Shown here piece after piece: positions 43,205 through 52,453 of a stretch of 64,000 nt of DNA. Position 1 is the first letter of the stretch. The number at the start of each line of letters is the position of its first letter. Both the position numbers and the translations under genes were made by a program. The notes beneath the pieces were generated by a model. It was given only the letters and a program-made list of their open reading frames with translations. It searched no databases and was not told the DNA's origin. The stretch comes from Viridibacterium sp047600765 (GTDB taxonomy: Bacteria; Pseudomonadota; Gammaproteobacteria; Burkholderiales; Rhodocyclaceae): assembly GCA_047600765.1 (NCBI GenBank), contig JASGKF010000001.1, forward strand, positions 2,108,001-2,172,000, given 5' to 3'.

Positions 43205-44219
43205 GGCGCGGCGCCAGCGGGCGTTCGACGCCGCGATGGATGAGCCACGCCGTGCCCAGCACAATGGCGATGACACCAGCGAGTGCCAGCCAGGCATTGC
43301 CGGTAGCGCTGCGCAGCGCGGCATGCAATACGTAGCCGATGTTTTCGTGCAGCAGGTAGACGGGGTAGGTCAGTGCGCCGGCCAGCGTGATCCAGCGACT
43401 GGCGGGTACGCGTAGCCAACCCTGCGTGATGGCGGTCATCGTTGCGAACATCAGGCTCACGAGTGCAGCGACCACCACGGGATTGAACGGCAATGCCGCA
43501 GTCAGGCTACGACGACTCTCGACCAGCGCATAGGCCGTGGCGAGCAGCCAGCTGGCAAGCAGCAGGGCGCCGCGCGACTTGCTCCAGCCCTCGCTGCGCA
43601 GGCGGAACAGCACGCAGCCGGCGGCGAAGAAGGGTGCCCACTTGGCGTTTAGCCACAGCTCTACCGGGTACATGGGGCGCAGCCAGTTGATGAGGCTCAC
43701 CAGCAGCCAGGCCCCGAGCAGGGGCTCCAGCCAGCGCAGGGCCTTGAAGCGCAGCACCAGCCACACATGGATGTAGAAGTGCAGCTCGACCGCCAGCGAC
43801 CAGTAGGCGTCGTCGACGAATTTCAGGCCCAGCCAGTGCGCGAACATCGTCATGTTGCCGATGACATGCGAGATCGGCACAGCGAGGCGCGCTTCCTGCC
43901 CCCACCACACGACCAGCGCTGTCAGCGGCACGGCGATCCAGAAAGCCGGGTAGAGGCGTGTGATGCGTGAGGCAGTGAAGGAGCGCGGTGTCGCATCCTG
44001 TGCGGACCACAGGATCACGAAGCCGCTGATGATGAAGAACAGGTGCACGCCGAGGTAGCCGTAGCGCGCGACGCCTTCGAGCAGCGGCGCATCGAGGCCC
44101 TGCATCCAGCCGCTGGCGGGGCCGCGCGAGAGGTAGTGGAACAGCAGCACGCTGGCGCAGGCGATGCCGCGCAGCAGGTCGATGCCGGCAAAGCGTGCCT
44201 TGTCGTGTTCAGCGTGCAT
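43158..44219 (-). CDS. acyltransferase family 3 (OafA/YrhL-type) membrane protein
   Basis: This 353-aa protein has ten or so predicted helices. Family motifs are GIDLLRGIACASVLLFHYLSRG near the N-terminus and FFIISGFVILWS (residues about 60-71), with an R-x10-H pattern typical of AT3 proteins that move an acyl group across the membrane. It lacks a fused SGNH domain. A separate SGNH protein overlaps it by 11 bp, so the two probably act as one system. The C-terminal overlap with the DUF2917 gene on the other strand is unusual but both frames look genuine. Confidence 0.85.
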   Translation of the reverse strand: MHAEHDKARFAGIDLLRGIACASVLLFHYLSRGPASGWMQGLDAPLLEGVARYGYLGVHLFFIISGFVILWSAQDATPRSFTASRITRLYPAFWIAVPLTALVVWWGQEARLAVPISHVIGNMTMFAHWLGLKFVDDAYWSLAVELHFYIHVWLVLRFKALRWLEPLLGAWLLVSLINWLRPMYPVELWLNAKWAPFFAAGCVLFRLRSEGWSKSRGALLLASWLLATAYALVESRRSLTAALPFNPVVVAALVSLMFATMTAITQGWLRVPASRWITLAGALTYPVYLLHENIGYVLHAALRSATGNAWLALAGVIAIVLGTAWLIHRGVERPLAPRLRRLVLGRPAGLAAA

Positions 44220-44910
44220 GGATCAGCCCGGTCAGCACGCGATAACCCTCTATGCCGAGGTGTATGCCGTCACCTGCGTCGTACTGCACCTGCAGCTGAC
44301 CATCCTCGCTGGCGAGTGACTCCGGCGACACGTAGCGGCAACCAGCGCGTGCGGCACACAGACGCTGCAGCTGCACGTTGAGCGCGCGTCGCTGCGCAAC
44401 CTTGTTGGCGACCTCACGTGCAGGCGGTACGCCGATCAGGCTCACGGGTACATTCGCTGGCAGCTCGGCCAGCATGCGCGTAAAGGCTTGCACGACGGCG
44501 TCCATTGGCAAACCCTGCTGCATATCGTTGCGACCGGACAGCAGCACGATGGCACTTGCCTGTTTCAGTGAGCTGTAACGCAAGATGCGTGCGGCAAGGT
44601 TGACGGCCGTTTCACCACCAATGGCGAAGTTGCTGACGACACTGTTGTGGAATGTGGGCGGGAAGTGCTGCAGGTGACTGTCGCCGAACCACACCACACC
44701 CGGCGCACTCTGCATCTGGTCGATGTGCAACTGCACGTCGGTCAGGGTTTGCTCCAGCCGGTTCTGCGCCACTGACTTGAAGCCCATGCGCCAGGCCAAT
44801 CCGTCGGTAAGTTTGAGATAGAGCGCCGGCCACAGGATCAGCAGCAGGCTGGCCGCGAGGCCGCCCACCACGAACATCATCAGCCCCACGCGCAAGGCAC
44901 GTGCCGTCAT
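44209..44910 (-). CDS. SGNH/GDSL-type hydrolase, membrane-anchored
   Basis: This 233-aa protein has an N-terminal signal-anchor (LMMFVVGGLAASLLLILWP) and then a GDSH block (VVWFGDSHLQHFP, catalytic Ser). The Gly (GGETAVNLAA), Asn (SGRNDMQ) and Asp-x-x-His (DGIHLG) blocks of the SGNH family follow. It therefore likely transfers or removes acetyl groups in the periplasm. It overlaps the acyltransferase start by 11 bp on the same strand, and the two form a split version of the AT3-SGNH fusion seen elsewhere. The target polymer is unknown. Confidence 0.8.
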   Translation of the reverse strand: MTARALRVGLMMFVVGGLAASLLLILWPALYLKLTDGLAWRMGFKSVAQNRLEQTLTDVQLHIDQMQSAPGVVWFGDSHLQHFPPTFHNSVVSNFAIGGETAVNLAARILRYSSLKQASAIVLLSGRNDMQQGLPMDAVVQAFTRMLAELPANVPVSLIGVPPAREVANKVAQRRALNVQLQRLCAARAGCRYVSPESLASEDGQLQVQYDAGDGIHLGIEGYRVLTGLIHAR

Positions 44911-44980
44911 CCCGTCTCCCTAATCTAGTTCGTTGCTCGTGCTTGTTACACTGCGCGGCATCTTACCGCGAGCCCGCACC

Positions 44981-45820
<840 letters not shown>

Positions 45821-45945
45821 ACGCGCACCAGCCTGACGCACGACGCTCTGTCATTCGCGAACCCGGCCGCTCGGTCGGGAATGGCTTCAATACTGGCTCT
45901 GCACGACTGACGCCGAACCCGGCAGGCGCTGGCACGCCTGATGCT

Positions 45946-45973
45946 CTACTGGTCTGACCGGTCTAACCAGTAG
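45946..45973. promoter_or_regulatory. 28-bp palindromic operator upstream of the FadR-type regulator
   Basis: Two perfect 8-bp arms (ctactggt and accagtag) flank a 12-base centre that itself contains gaccggtc. The TGGTC...ACC spacing resembles sites of FadR/GntR-FCD regulators. It is 47 bp before the regulator start at 46020, so autoregulation and control of the amino acid transporter operon are probable. Confidence 0.65.
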
Positions 45974-46019
45974 GGACGCGCTCACAACGTGGTGAGTGGC
46001 GCACCGTGACAACGACGTC

Positions 46020-46754
46020 ATGCCAAAACTTGCCAGCTTTGCCGCACGCGCCTTGCAGCGCCAGATTCAGGACGGCCAATTTGCCCGTGGCAGCATGCTG
46101 CCCGGCCAGCGCGCCCTTGCTGCCTCGTTGGGCATCAGTCGCAGCGCACTGCGCGAAGCCGTCTCCACACTCGAAGCCCTGGGCCTGCTGCACAGCCAGC
46201 CGGGCAAGGGTGTCTTCGTCACCGCAGGTAGCACTCGCACCACGGCCTTGCCCGCTGCGCCGATGTTTGATGATCCGCAGGTGGTGTTCCAGTTCCGCGC
46301 CGTGGTCGAGCCCGGTGCCGCAGCGCTCGCGGCACAGCAGGCGCAGGCCGCCGACGTGCAACGTCTTGCCGACATCCAGCGCACGATGGAAGAGGCCTTG
46401 CACCGGCAGGATCTGCTCGCTGCTTCCGACGCTGACCTCGCTTTCCATCTCGCGATTGCCGAGATCGCCGGCAACGCCATGCTCGCCAATGTCATCCACT
46501 CGCTCGAAGCGCCCATCGCGCACAGTCTGCGCCTGCCTTTCGCTGACCCCGACAGTGAATGGATGCCCGCGCGCGAACACCGCGCGGTGCTCGACGCTGT
46601 CATCGCCCACAACACCGCCGCTGCGCACCGCGCGATGCGCTTGCATATCGCCAGCGCCGCTGCGCGCGTTGGCCTGCAACTCGATCTTCCGGCGCTGGAG
46701 TCTTCCTCCACGTCATTCCCGCTCACGCCATCCACCACAGGAGTCTCACCATGA
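46020..46754 (+). CDS. FadR-subfamily GntR regulator
   Basis: This 244-aa protein has a winged helix (residues about 10-70: LQRQIQDGQFARGSMLPGQRALAASLGISRSALREAV) and an FCD effector domain (QFRAVVEPGAAALAAQQAQ, ADLAFHLAIAEIAGNAML, EHRAVLDAVIAHN). These are the usual metal-binding positions of the FCD fold. The ATG at 46020 is preferred. The stop overlaps the start of the solute-binding gene by 4 bp, so it is the first gene of the transporter operon and probably its regulator, through the operator at 45946. Confidence 0.86.
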   Translation: MPKLASFAARALQRQIQDGQFARGSMLPGQRALAASLGISRSALREAVSTLEALGLLHSQPGKGVFVTAGSTRTTALPAAPMFDDPQVVFQFRAVVEPGAAALAAQQAQAADVQRLADIQRTMEEALHRQDLLAASDADLAFHLAIAEIAGNAMLANVIHSLEAPIAHSLRLPFADPDSEWMPAREHRAVLDAVIAHNTAAAHRAMRLHIASAAARVGLQLDLPALESSSTSFPLTPSTTGVSP

Positions 46755-47539
46755 AGCGTCGTTCGTTCTCCACCCTGCTCGCCGGTCTGCTGGGTCTCGG
46801 CCTCTTCATTGCGCCGCTGGCCCACGCCGACGTGCTCGACAACATCAAGAAGGCTGGCGTGCTTCGCGTAGCCGTGCCGCAGGACTTCCCGCCCTTCGGC
46901 ACCGTTGGCACCGACCTCAAGCCGCAGGGCTATGACATCGACGCCGCCGCGCTGATCGCCAAGGATCTGGGCGTCAAGCTGGAGCTGATTCCCGTGTCAT
47001 CCACCAACCGCATTCCCTTCGTCACCACGGGCAAGGCCGATCTCGTGATCAGCAGCCTGGGAAAGAATCCGGATCGTGAGAAAGTCATCGACTTCTCCGA
47101 GGCCTACGCGCCTTTCTTCAACGGCGTGTTCGGCCCGGCTGACATCAAGGTCGAAGGTGCAGCAGACCTCGCTGGCAAGACCATCGCCGTCACGCGCGGC
47201 TCGGTCGAAGACCTCGAGCTCACCAAGATCGCGCCGCCCACGGCCACGCTCAAGCGCTTTGAAGACAACAACTCGACCATCGCCGCCTACCTCTCGGGCC
47301 AGACGCAACTCATTGCTACCGGCAACGTCGTCGCCTCGGCGGTAGACGAACGCACGGACAAGCGTGACGTGCTGACCAAATTCATCATCAAGAACTCGCC
47401 CTGCTACGTCGGCATCAACAAGGGTGAAACGGCCTTGCTCGCCAAGGTGAATGAAGCGATCGGCAAGGCCAAGAAGAGTGGCGACCTCAACAAGATCTCG
47501 ATGAAGTGGCTCAAGCACGCGTTGCCGGCGGGGTTGTAA
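46751..47539 (+). CDS. polar amino acid-type ABC transporter solute-binding protein
   Basis: This 262-aa protein has a signal peptide (LLAGLLGLGLFIAPLAHA) and a cluster 3 receptor body: LRVAVPQDFPPFG, GYDIDAAALIAKDLGVKLELIPVSSTNRIPFVTTGKADLVI and REKVIDFSEAYAPFF. These match the HisJ/GlnH family. Ligand may be a polar amino acid or related compound; the usual Arg/Asp ligand pocket positions look present. It overlaps the regulator stop by 4 bp. Confidence 0.88.
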   Translation: MKRRSFSTLLAGLLGLGLFIAPLAHADVLDNIKKAGVLRVAVPQDFPPFGTVGTDLKPQGYDIDAAALIAKDLGVKLELIPVSSTNRIPFVTTGKADLVISSLGKNPDREKVIDFSEAYAPFFNGVFGPADIKVEGAADLAGKTIAVTRGSVEDLELTKIAPPTATLKRFEDNNSTIAAYLSGQTQLIATGNVVASAVDERTDKRDVLTKFIIKNSPCYVGINKGETALLAKVNEAIGKAKKSGDLNKISMKWLKHALPAGL

Positions 47540-47555
47540 GCAACCACTCGTAGCT

Positions 47556-47582
47556 GTTCCCTCCCCTCAAGGGGAGGGGAAC
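47556..47582. repeat. GC-rich hairpin after the solute-binding gene
   Basis: The sequence from 47556 forms a near-palindrome around cctcccct-ca-aggggagg, with gttc / gaac-like ends. It lies between the receptor gene and the first permease gene, the same position as the hairpin at 35365, and has no T-run. Confidence 0.55.
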
Positions 47583-47617
47583 GCAAAGCGCATCACCCAA
47601 CAAACACGGAGGGCCCG

Positions 47618-48289
47618 ATGGCCTACCAGTTCGATTTCCTCGCGGTATGGGAGTACCGCGAACAGCTCGCCACCGGTGCGCTGCACACGCTGGGGCTGAC
47701 CGCTGTTGGCGCCACGCTGGGCGTGGGGCTGGGCGTGCTCGGCGCCGTTTCGCGCGCCTGGAAGCTCAAGCCCTTCGACAAGATTTTCGGTGCCTATGTC
47801 GAAGCCATACGCAACACACCCTTCCTCGTGCAGCTGTTCTTCATCTTCTTCGGCCTGCCAGCGCTGGGCGTCAAGCTCGATGAATGGACGGCGGCGATCA
47901 TCGCCATGGTGGTTAATCTCGGCGCCTATTCCACCGAGATCATCCGCGCCGGCATACAGGCTGTGCCACGCGGACAGATCGAGGCGGCCTCGTCGCTGGC
48001 GATGACCCGCAGGCAGGTGTTCTTCCACGTCGTGCTGCGGCCCGCACTGCAGAAGGTGTGGCCGGCGCTGTCGAGCCAGGTCGTCATCGTCATGCTGGGC
48101 TCGTCGGTGTGTTCGCAGATCTCGGCAGAGGAACTCACCTTTGCGGCGAACTTCATCCAGTCGCGCAACTTCCGCGCCTTCGAGACCTACATCACCGTCG
48201 CCATCATGTACTTCCTGCTGTCCTTCTTCGTGCGCTGGTTACTCAACCAGTTCGGCACGCGCTTCGTGGCAAGGAGGGTGACGAAATGA
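47618..48289 (+). CDS. amino acid ABC transporter permease (HisM/GlnP family), first subunit
   Basis: This 223-aa protein has five or so helices and the amino-acid-permease signatures GAYVEAIRNTPFLVQLFFIFFGLP and IQAVPRGQIEAASSLAMTRRQVFFHVVLRPAL. The latter is the EAA loop. A second permease starts inside its stop codon region (overlap at 48286-48289). Together they form the polar amino acid channel. Confidence 0.88.
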   Translation: MAYQFDFLAVWEYREQLATGALHTLGLTAVGATLGVGLGVLGAVSRAWKLKPFDKIFGAYVEAIRNTPFLVQLFFIFFGLPALGVKLDEWTAAIIAMVVNLGAYSTEIIRAGIQAVPRGQIEAASSLAMTRRQVFFHVVLRPALQKVWPALSSQVVIVMLGSSVCSQISAEELTFAANFIQSRNFRAFETYITVAIMYFLLSFFVRWLLNQFGTRFVARRVTK

Positions 48290-48942
48290 TGATGGAATTT
48301 ACGTTATGGGACATCATCCGCAATCTCGGCACGGGTGCGGCATGGACCATCGGCCTGTCGATCACCGCTTTCATTTTTGGCGGCATCGCCGGCCTGCTGG
48401 TGCTGGCGGCGCGCATCAGCAACAAGCCCTGGCTGCGCAAGACCATGCGTGGCTACATCGAGCTGTTCCAGGGCACGCCCCTGCTACTGCAACTGTTCCT
48501 GATCTTCTTCGGCATTGCCCTGCTGGGCGTCGACGTGCCGCCCTGGCTGGCGGCGGCGCTGGGGCTCACCTTCTTCACCAGCGCCTACCTCGCCGAAATC
48601 TGGCGCGGCTGTGTCGAAGCGATTCCAAAAGGGCAGTGGGAAGCCTCCGCGAGTCTGGCTATGAGCTGGTTCGAGCAGATGCGTTACATCGTGCTGCCAC
48701 AGGCGTTACGCATCGCCGTCGCACCGACCGTGGGCTTCTCGGTGCAGGTGGTCAAGGGCACGGCGGTGACCTCGATCATCGGCTTTGCTGAACTCACCAA
48801 GACCGGCTCGATGCTCTCCAACGCCACCTTCAAGCCCTTCCTCGTCTACGGCCTCGTCGCCGTCGGCTACTTCATTCTTTGCTATCCGCTGTCGCTGTAC
48901 GCACACAGCCTCGAAAGGAAATTCCATGGAAGCGCACACTGA
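48286..48942 (+). CDS. amino acid ABC transporter permease, second subunit
   Basis: This 218-aa protein has the same family features as the preceding permease: GYIELFQGTPLLLQLFLIFFG and CVEAIPKGQWEASASLAMSWFEQMRYIVLP. AAGGAG is placed 8 bases upstream of the ATG at 48286. Its stop overlaps the ATPase start by 17 bp. The gene order receptor-permease-permease-ATPase is typical. Confidence 0.88.
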   Translation: MMMEFTLWDIIRNLGTGAAWTIGLSITAFIFGGIAGLLVLAARISNKPWLRKTMRGYIELFQGTPLLLQLFLIFFGIALLGVDVPPWLAAALGLTFFTSAYLAEIWRGCVEAIPKGQWEASASLAMSWFEQMRYIVLPQALRIAVAPTVGFSVQVVKGTAVTSIIGFAELTKTGSMLSNATFKPFLVYGLVAVGYFILCYPLSLYAHSLERKFHGSAH

Positions 48943-50704
48943 CTCCGAACAAACTCCGTCGCACCTCGTGCGCATCGACGCGGTTCACAAACACTTCGGT
49001 GCCAACCACGTACTCAAGGGCATCGACCTGCGCATCAATGCGGGCGACGTGGTCGCCATCATCGGCCGTAGCGGTTCGGGCAAGAGCACGTTGCTGCGCT
49101 CGATAAACGGGTTGGAGACCATTGATGATGGCCTCATCGAAGTCGACGGCGAGCGCCTGCGTGCGGGACAAACCGACCTGCGTGCCCTGCGCCAGAAGGT
49201 CGGCATGATCTTCCAGCAGTTCAATCTTTTCCCGCACCTGTCGGTAGGGCAGAACGTCATGCTCGCACCGCAGGTAGTCAAGAAGACACCGGCTGCCGAA
49301 TGCGAAAAGATCGCCCGCGAGATGCTCACCAAGGTTGGCCTTGCCGAGAAGTTCGATTCGTTTCCCGATCAACTCTCCGGCGGGCAACAGCAGCGCGTGG
49401 CGATTGCACGCGCGCTGGCCATGCAACCCAAGGTGCTGTTGTGCGACGAGATCACTTCGGCGCTGGACCCCGAACTCGTCAACGAAGTGCTGGCCGTCGT
49501 GAAGCAGCTCGCGGCTGAAGGCATGACGCTGATCATGGTCACGCACGAGATGCGCTTTGCACGCGATGTGGGTAACAAGCTGGTGTTCATGTACCAGGGC
49601 AAGGTGCATGAGAGTGGTGACCCGAAAGAGCTGTTCGCCAACCCGCAGACGGCCGAGTTGCAGAGCTTCATTTCGGCGGTCAAACTAAGCAATCCCGGCG
49701 CAAGGCTGGCAGGGCATCGACAGCCTTGCCAGTCCCCTGCTTCGCGCGTAGGCTCATGCTGTATTGCAGCATCACGCGCAGGCGTGTCTGTTCTTCCACC
49801 GCCACGCACCGACACCATGATCCGCCTTAGTCTCTCCATAGATCTGCACTATGAGGTTGCGCCTCCCGGCGCTGATTTCATCCTCAACTTGCAGTGTGCC
49901 CACACCGCCTGGCAGACCGTGGTGCAAGAGCAGCTGGATGTCAGCCAGCGCATTCCGCTGACCATGCACACCGACCCGCAAACGCATGCGCGCTTCCTGC
50001 GCCTGCGCGCGCTGCCCGGCCCCTTGCACGTCAGCTGCAAGAGCGTCGTGAACATCGAACACCACATCGCCGCGCCCGACAGCATCGGCGAAGTGCCCGT
50101 CGCGCAGCTGCCGCCAGATGTGCTGACCTACCTGTATCCGAGTCGCTACTGCCAGTCCGACCAGCTCGCACAGCTGGCGATGCAGCAGTTCGGCCTGCTG
50201 CCCAAGGGCTATCGCCGCGTCGAGGCCATCCAGGCCTGGGTACGCAAGCAGGTCAGTTTCAAGGCCAACAGCAGCAATTCGCTGACCTCGGCCGTCAACA
50301 CCCTCAACAGCCGCGTCGGCGTGTGCCGCGACTTCGCCCACCTGATGATTGCCCTGTGCCGCGCCCTCAACATCCCCGCGCGCTGCACCACCGGCATCGA
50401 CTACGGCGCCGACCCCATCCTCGGCCCTACCGACTTCCACGCCTACGTCGAGGTCTACCTCGGCCAGCGCTGGTACATCTTCGACCCGTCCGGCACGGCC
50501 ATCCCCATGGGCTTCATCCGCATCGGCACCGGGCGCGACGCGGCCGATGTCTCGTTCGCCACCATTTTCGGCCCGGTCAGCACGCAGGCCCCGCGCATCA
50601 CCATCTCGGCGCTCGACGACAACAAGGCTGGCTGGCAGGCGCCACGTCACCGCCCCGAAGCCCTGTCAACCGACGCCCGCCCGTCGGCGCTGGCCGCAGC
50701 CTGA
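48926..50704 (+). CDS. amino acid ABC ATPase, open frame reading through into a transglutaminase
   Basis: The first about 254 residues are a GlnQ/HisP-type ATPase: Walker A GRSGSGKST, Q-loop MIFQQFNLFPHL, signature LSGGQQQRV and Walker B VLLCDEITSALD. The natural end is expected near SFISAVK, where a TAA (49686-49688) is one base out of frame. Removing one C in gtcaaactaag would stop the protein there. As written, the frame continues for 592 aa through a non-conserved linker into the transglutaminase domain at 49817. AAGGAAA before the ATG at 48926 supports the start. A stop loss or a sequencing error is more likely than a working fusion. Confidence 0.8.
   Translation: MEAHTDSEQTPSHLVRIDAVHKHFGANHVLKGIDLRINAGDVVAIIGRSGSGKSTLLRSINGLETIDDGLIEVDGERLRAGQTDLRALRQKVGMIFQQFNLFPHLSVGQNVMLAPQVVKKTPAAECEKIAREMLTKVGLAEKFDSFPDQLSGGQQQRVAIARALAMQPKVLLCDEITSALDPELVNEVLAVVKQLAAEGMTLIMVTHEMRFARDVGNKLVFMYQGKVHESGDPKELFANPQTAELQSFISAVKLSNPGARLAGHRQPCQSPASRVGSCCIAASRAGVSVLPPPRTDTMIRLSLSIDLHYEVAPPGADFILNLQCAHTAWQTVVQEQLDVSQRIPLTMHTDPQTHARFLRLRALPGPLHVSCKSVVNIEHHIAAPDSIGEVPVAQLPPDVLTYLYPSRYCQSDQLAQLAMQQFGLLPKGYRRVEAIQAWVRKQVSFKANSSNSLTSAVNTLNSRVGVCRDFAHLMIALCRALNIPARCTTGIDYGADPILGPTDFHAYVEVYLGQRWYIFDPSGTAIPMGFIRIGTGRDAADVSFATIFGPVSTQAPRITISALDDNKAGWQAPRHRPEALSTDARPSALAAA
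49817..50704 (+). CDS. transglutaminase-like cysteine protease family protein
   Basis: This 295-aa domain starts at an ATG with MIRLSLSIDLHYEV. It has a beta-rich N-terminal region (residues about 1-80) and then the transglutaminase core with catalytic Cys in SRVGVCRDFAHLMI, His in DFHAYVEVYLG and Asp in FDPSGTA. Such proteins are found across Proteobacteria and act as protein-modifying or protease-like enzymes; the target is unknown. It is in the same frame as the ABC ATPase upstream, with no stop between, so the two appear fused. A separate gene is more likely. Confidence 0.8.
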   Translation: MIRLSLSIDLHYEVAPPGADFILNLQCAHTAWQTVVQEQLDVSQRIPLTMHTDPQTHARFLRLRALPGPLHVSCKSVVNIEHHIAAPDSIGEVPVAQLPPDVLTYLYPSRYCQSDQLAQLAMQQFGLLPKGYRRVEAIQAWVRKQVSFKANSSNSLTSAVNTLNSRVGVCRDFAHLMIALCRALNIPARCTTGIDYGADPILGPTDFHAYVEVYLGQRWYIFDPSGTAIPMGFIRIGTGRDAADVSFATIFGPVSTQAPRITISALDDNKAGWQAPRHRPEALSTDARPSALAAA

Positions 50705-50803
50705 GGCAACGAATGGGTAGCAGCGGACGACACGCCAAGCGTGTATCGTAGTCTTCCTGTTCGCCCTGCATTCTGCACAGCGCACACTTACGGAACACGC
50801 CTG

Positions 50804-51256
50804 ATGAATGCACTCAAGACCCCCACCGCTCCCGCACAAGACAATTCGATAGGTGACTTCGAGCAGCGCATGCTTGATGCCTCCGCTGACGAATACATGT
50901 CGGCCGAACAACTCGCCTACTTCCGCAAGCTGTTGAGCATCGAACGCGATGCCTTGCTGGCGGCGGCCAACGAAACCACGCATCACCTGCAGGAATTCGA
51001 GCTTACGCCGGACCCCTCGGACCGCGCCTCGCTCGAAGAAGACCACACGCTGGAGCTGCGCGTGCGTGATCGCGAACGCAAGCACCTGCACAAGATCGAT
51101 CAGGCGCTCGAACGCATTACCGACGGCAGCTACGGCTGGTGCTCGGAATCCGGCGAACCCATCGGCATCAAGCGCCTGCTGGCGCGCCCCACGGCGACGA
51201 TGACGGTCGAAGCGCAGGAGCGCTACGAGCAGCGTCGCAAGATGACCGGCAAGTGA
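50804..51256 (+). CDS. dksA: DksA/TraR-family protein with reduced zinc-binding cysteines
   Basis: This 150-aa protein has a long coiled-coil region (FEQRMLDASADEYMSAEQLAYFRKLL) and the globular end GSYGWCSESGEPIGIKRLLARPTATM. DksA binds RNA polymerase through the secondary channel and works with ppGpp. Classical DksA has four zinc cysteines; only one Cys is seen in the equivalent CSESG segment, so this is a zinc-independent DksA2-like type. The ATG at 50804 gives the standard length, and the upstream frame is not conserved. Confidence 0.85.
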   Translation: MNALKTPTAPAQDNSIGDFEQRMLDASADEYMSAEQLAYFRKLLSIERDALLAAANETTHHLQEFELTPDPSDRASLEEDHTLELRVRDRERKHLHKIDQALERITDGSYGWCSESGEPIGIKRLLARPTATMTVEAQERYEQRRKMTGK

Positions 51257-51260
51257 TCGA

Positions 51261-51287
51261 GGCCTGAGCGCGGGCGCTGCTCAGGCC
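51261..51287. terminator. hairpin between dksA and a YafY-type regulator gene
   Basis: A perfect 9-bp stem (ggcctgagc / gctcaggcc) with a 9-base loop spans the convergent stops, with no T-run. It may be a weak bidirectional terminator. Confidence 0.5.
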
Positions 51288-51988
51288 CCGCTGCAGTTCT
51301 CGCCGCGCAGCTTTTCGCGCTGCTCGATCTGGTCGAAAAAATCCGTGATGCGACGCCCCGGTTGATCCGGGTATTGCTGTTCCATCACAGTGGCGTGCTG
51401 CACGCGGTCGACGCGGAAGTGACGGAAGTCATCGCGTAGCGTGCACCAGCCGACGAGCGTCCAGGTCTGCCCCCAGAAGAACAGGCCCAGCGGCCATAGC
51501 TCGCGCTGCGAGGGCGTGCCGTCTTCGCGCACGTAATCGATGCGCACGATGCGCCGCCGTCGCACGGCAAGCCGCATGTCCTGCAGCCATGTCGGCCGTG
51601 GCCGCGGGAAATTGGGCACGAACAGGCGTGCCAGTGTGGCCTCGCGCCGCGAGGCTTCGGGCAGCACGTTCTGGATCTTGGCCATCGCGGCCAACGCGGC
51701 GCGCTCTAGCTCGGGGTCGGCCCAGGCCTGCACCATGCGCGTGCCGATCAACAGGGCTTCGATCTCGTCACTGTCGAAAGTCAGCGGCGGCAGATTCATG
51801 TTGTGCCGCAGGCGGTAGCCGACACCGGCCTCGCCTTCGATGGGCACGCCCGACAGGCTCAGGTCGGCGATGTCGCGGTAGAGCGTGCGCAGTGAGATCT
51901 GCAGCTGCTCGGCCAGCCAGGCGCCGGTGCAGGATGATCGGCTGCGTAACAGTTCAACGAGACGGTAGAGGCGGTCGGCGCGGCGCAT
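51281..51988 (-). CDS. YafY/DeoR-type HTH regulator with WYL domain
   Basis: This 235-aa protein has an N-terminal HTH (MRRADRLYRLVELLRSRSS, with LQISLRTLYRDIADLSLSG) and a WYL ligand-binding domain with IVRIDYVREDG, WPLGLFFWGQTWTLVGWC and the RHFRVDRV loop. WYL regulators often sense nucleic-acid-derived or small ligands. It is convergent with dksA and lies near a VOC-family gene on the same strand, which it may regulate. Confidence 0.85.
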   Translation of the reverse strand: MRRADRLYRLVELLRSRSSCTGAWLAEQLQISLRTLYRDIADLSLSGVPIEGEAGVGYRLRHNMNLPPLTFDSDEIEALLIGTRMVQAWADPELERAALAAMAKIQNVLPEASRREATLARLFVPNFPRPRPTWLQDMRLAVRRRRIVRIDYVREDGTPSQRELWPLGLFFWGQTWTLVGWCTLRDDFRHFRVDRVQHATVMEQQYPDQPGRRITDFFDQIEQREKLRGENCSGA

Positions 51989-52084
51989 GGCTCGGGCAGG
52001 GGCGTGGATGCAGGATTGTAGGCGGCCGCCGGTGCCGATGGCAGCCGGGGGTGGCGCAGGGCGAGTGCGCTGATCATGGCGCGC

Positions 52085-52453
52085 TCAGTGCAGGGAATGC
52101 AGGCCGATGAGGTTGCCCTCGGTGTCGGCGAACATGGCGATGTGGCCGATCTCTTCGCGCAGGAAGGTCTTGGGCATGGTGATCGTGCCACCAGCGGCCT
52201 CGACGCGGTCCAGCACCGCAGACAGGTTGTCGCCGCCGTTGAGATAGACGCGTACGCCGTCGGCGTGGGGCTTCGCCTGTGGCATTTCGATGACGGCGCC
52301 GGCAACGCCGTCTGCTGCGGCCGGGAAGATGGCCATGCGGATGTCGGGAAAGCTGGCGTCCTGCTTCAGCGTCACGCCGAAGATGCGCTCATAGAAGGCC
52401 TGCGCACGGGCAAAGTCGGTGGCGGGGATTTCAAACCAGTTGATGGCATTCAT
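52085..52453 (-). CDS. VOC (glyoxalase/bleomycin resistance) family protein
   Basis: This 122-aa protein has the beta-alpha-beta-beta-beta metal-binding fold of the VOC superfamily: INWFEIPATDFARAQAFYERIFG, then VRVYLNGGDNL and GHIAMFADTEGNLIGLHS. One chain usually provides two metal sites in a dimer. Its substrate is unknown. It is on the same strand as the WYL regulator, about 100 bp upstream of it, so co-regulation is possible. Confidence 0.85.
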   Translation of the reverse strand: MNAINWFEIPATDFARAQAFYERIFGVTLKQDASFPDIRMAIFPAAADGVAGAVIEMPQAKPHADGVRVYLNGGDNLSAVLDRVEAAGGTITMPKTFLREEIGHIAMFADTEGNLIGLHSLH

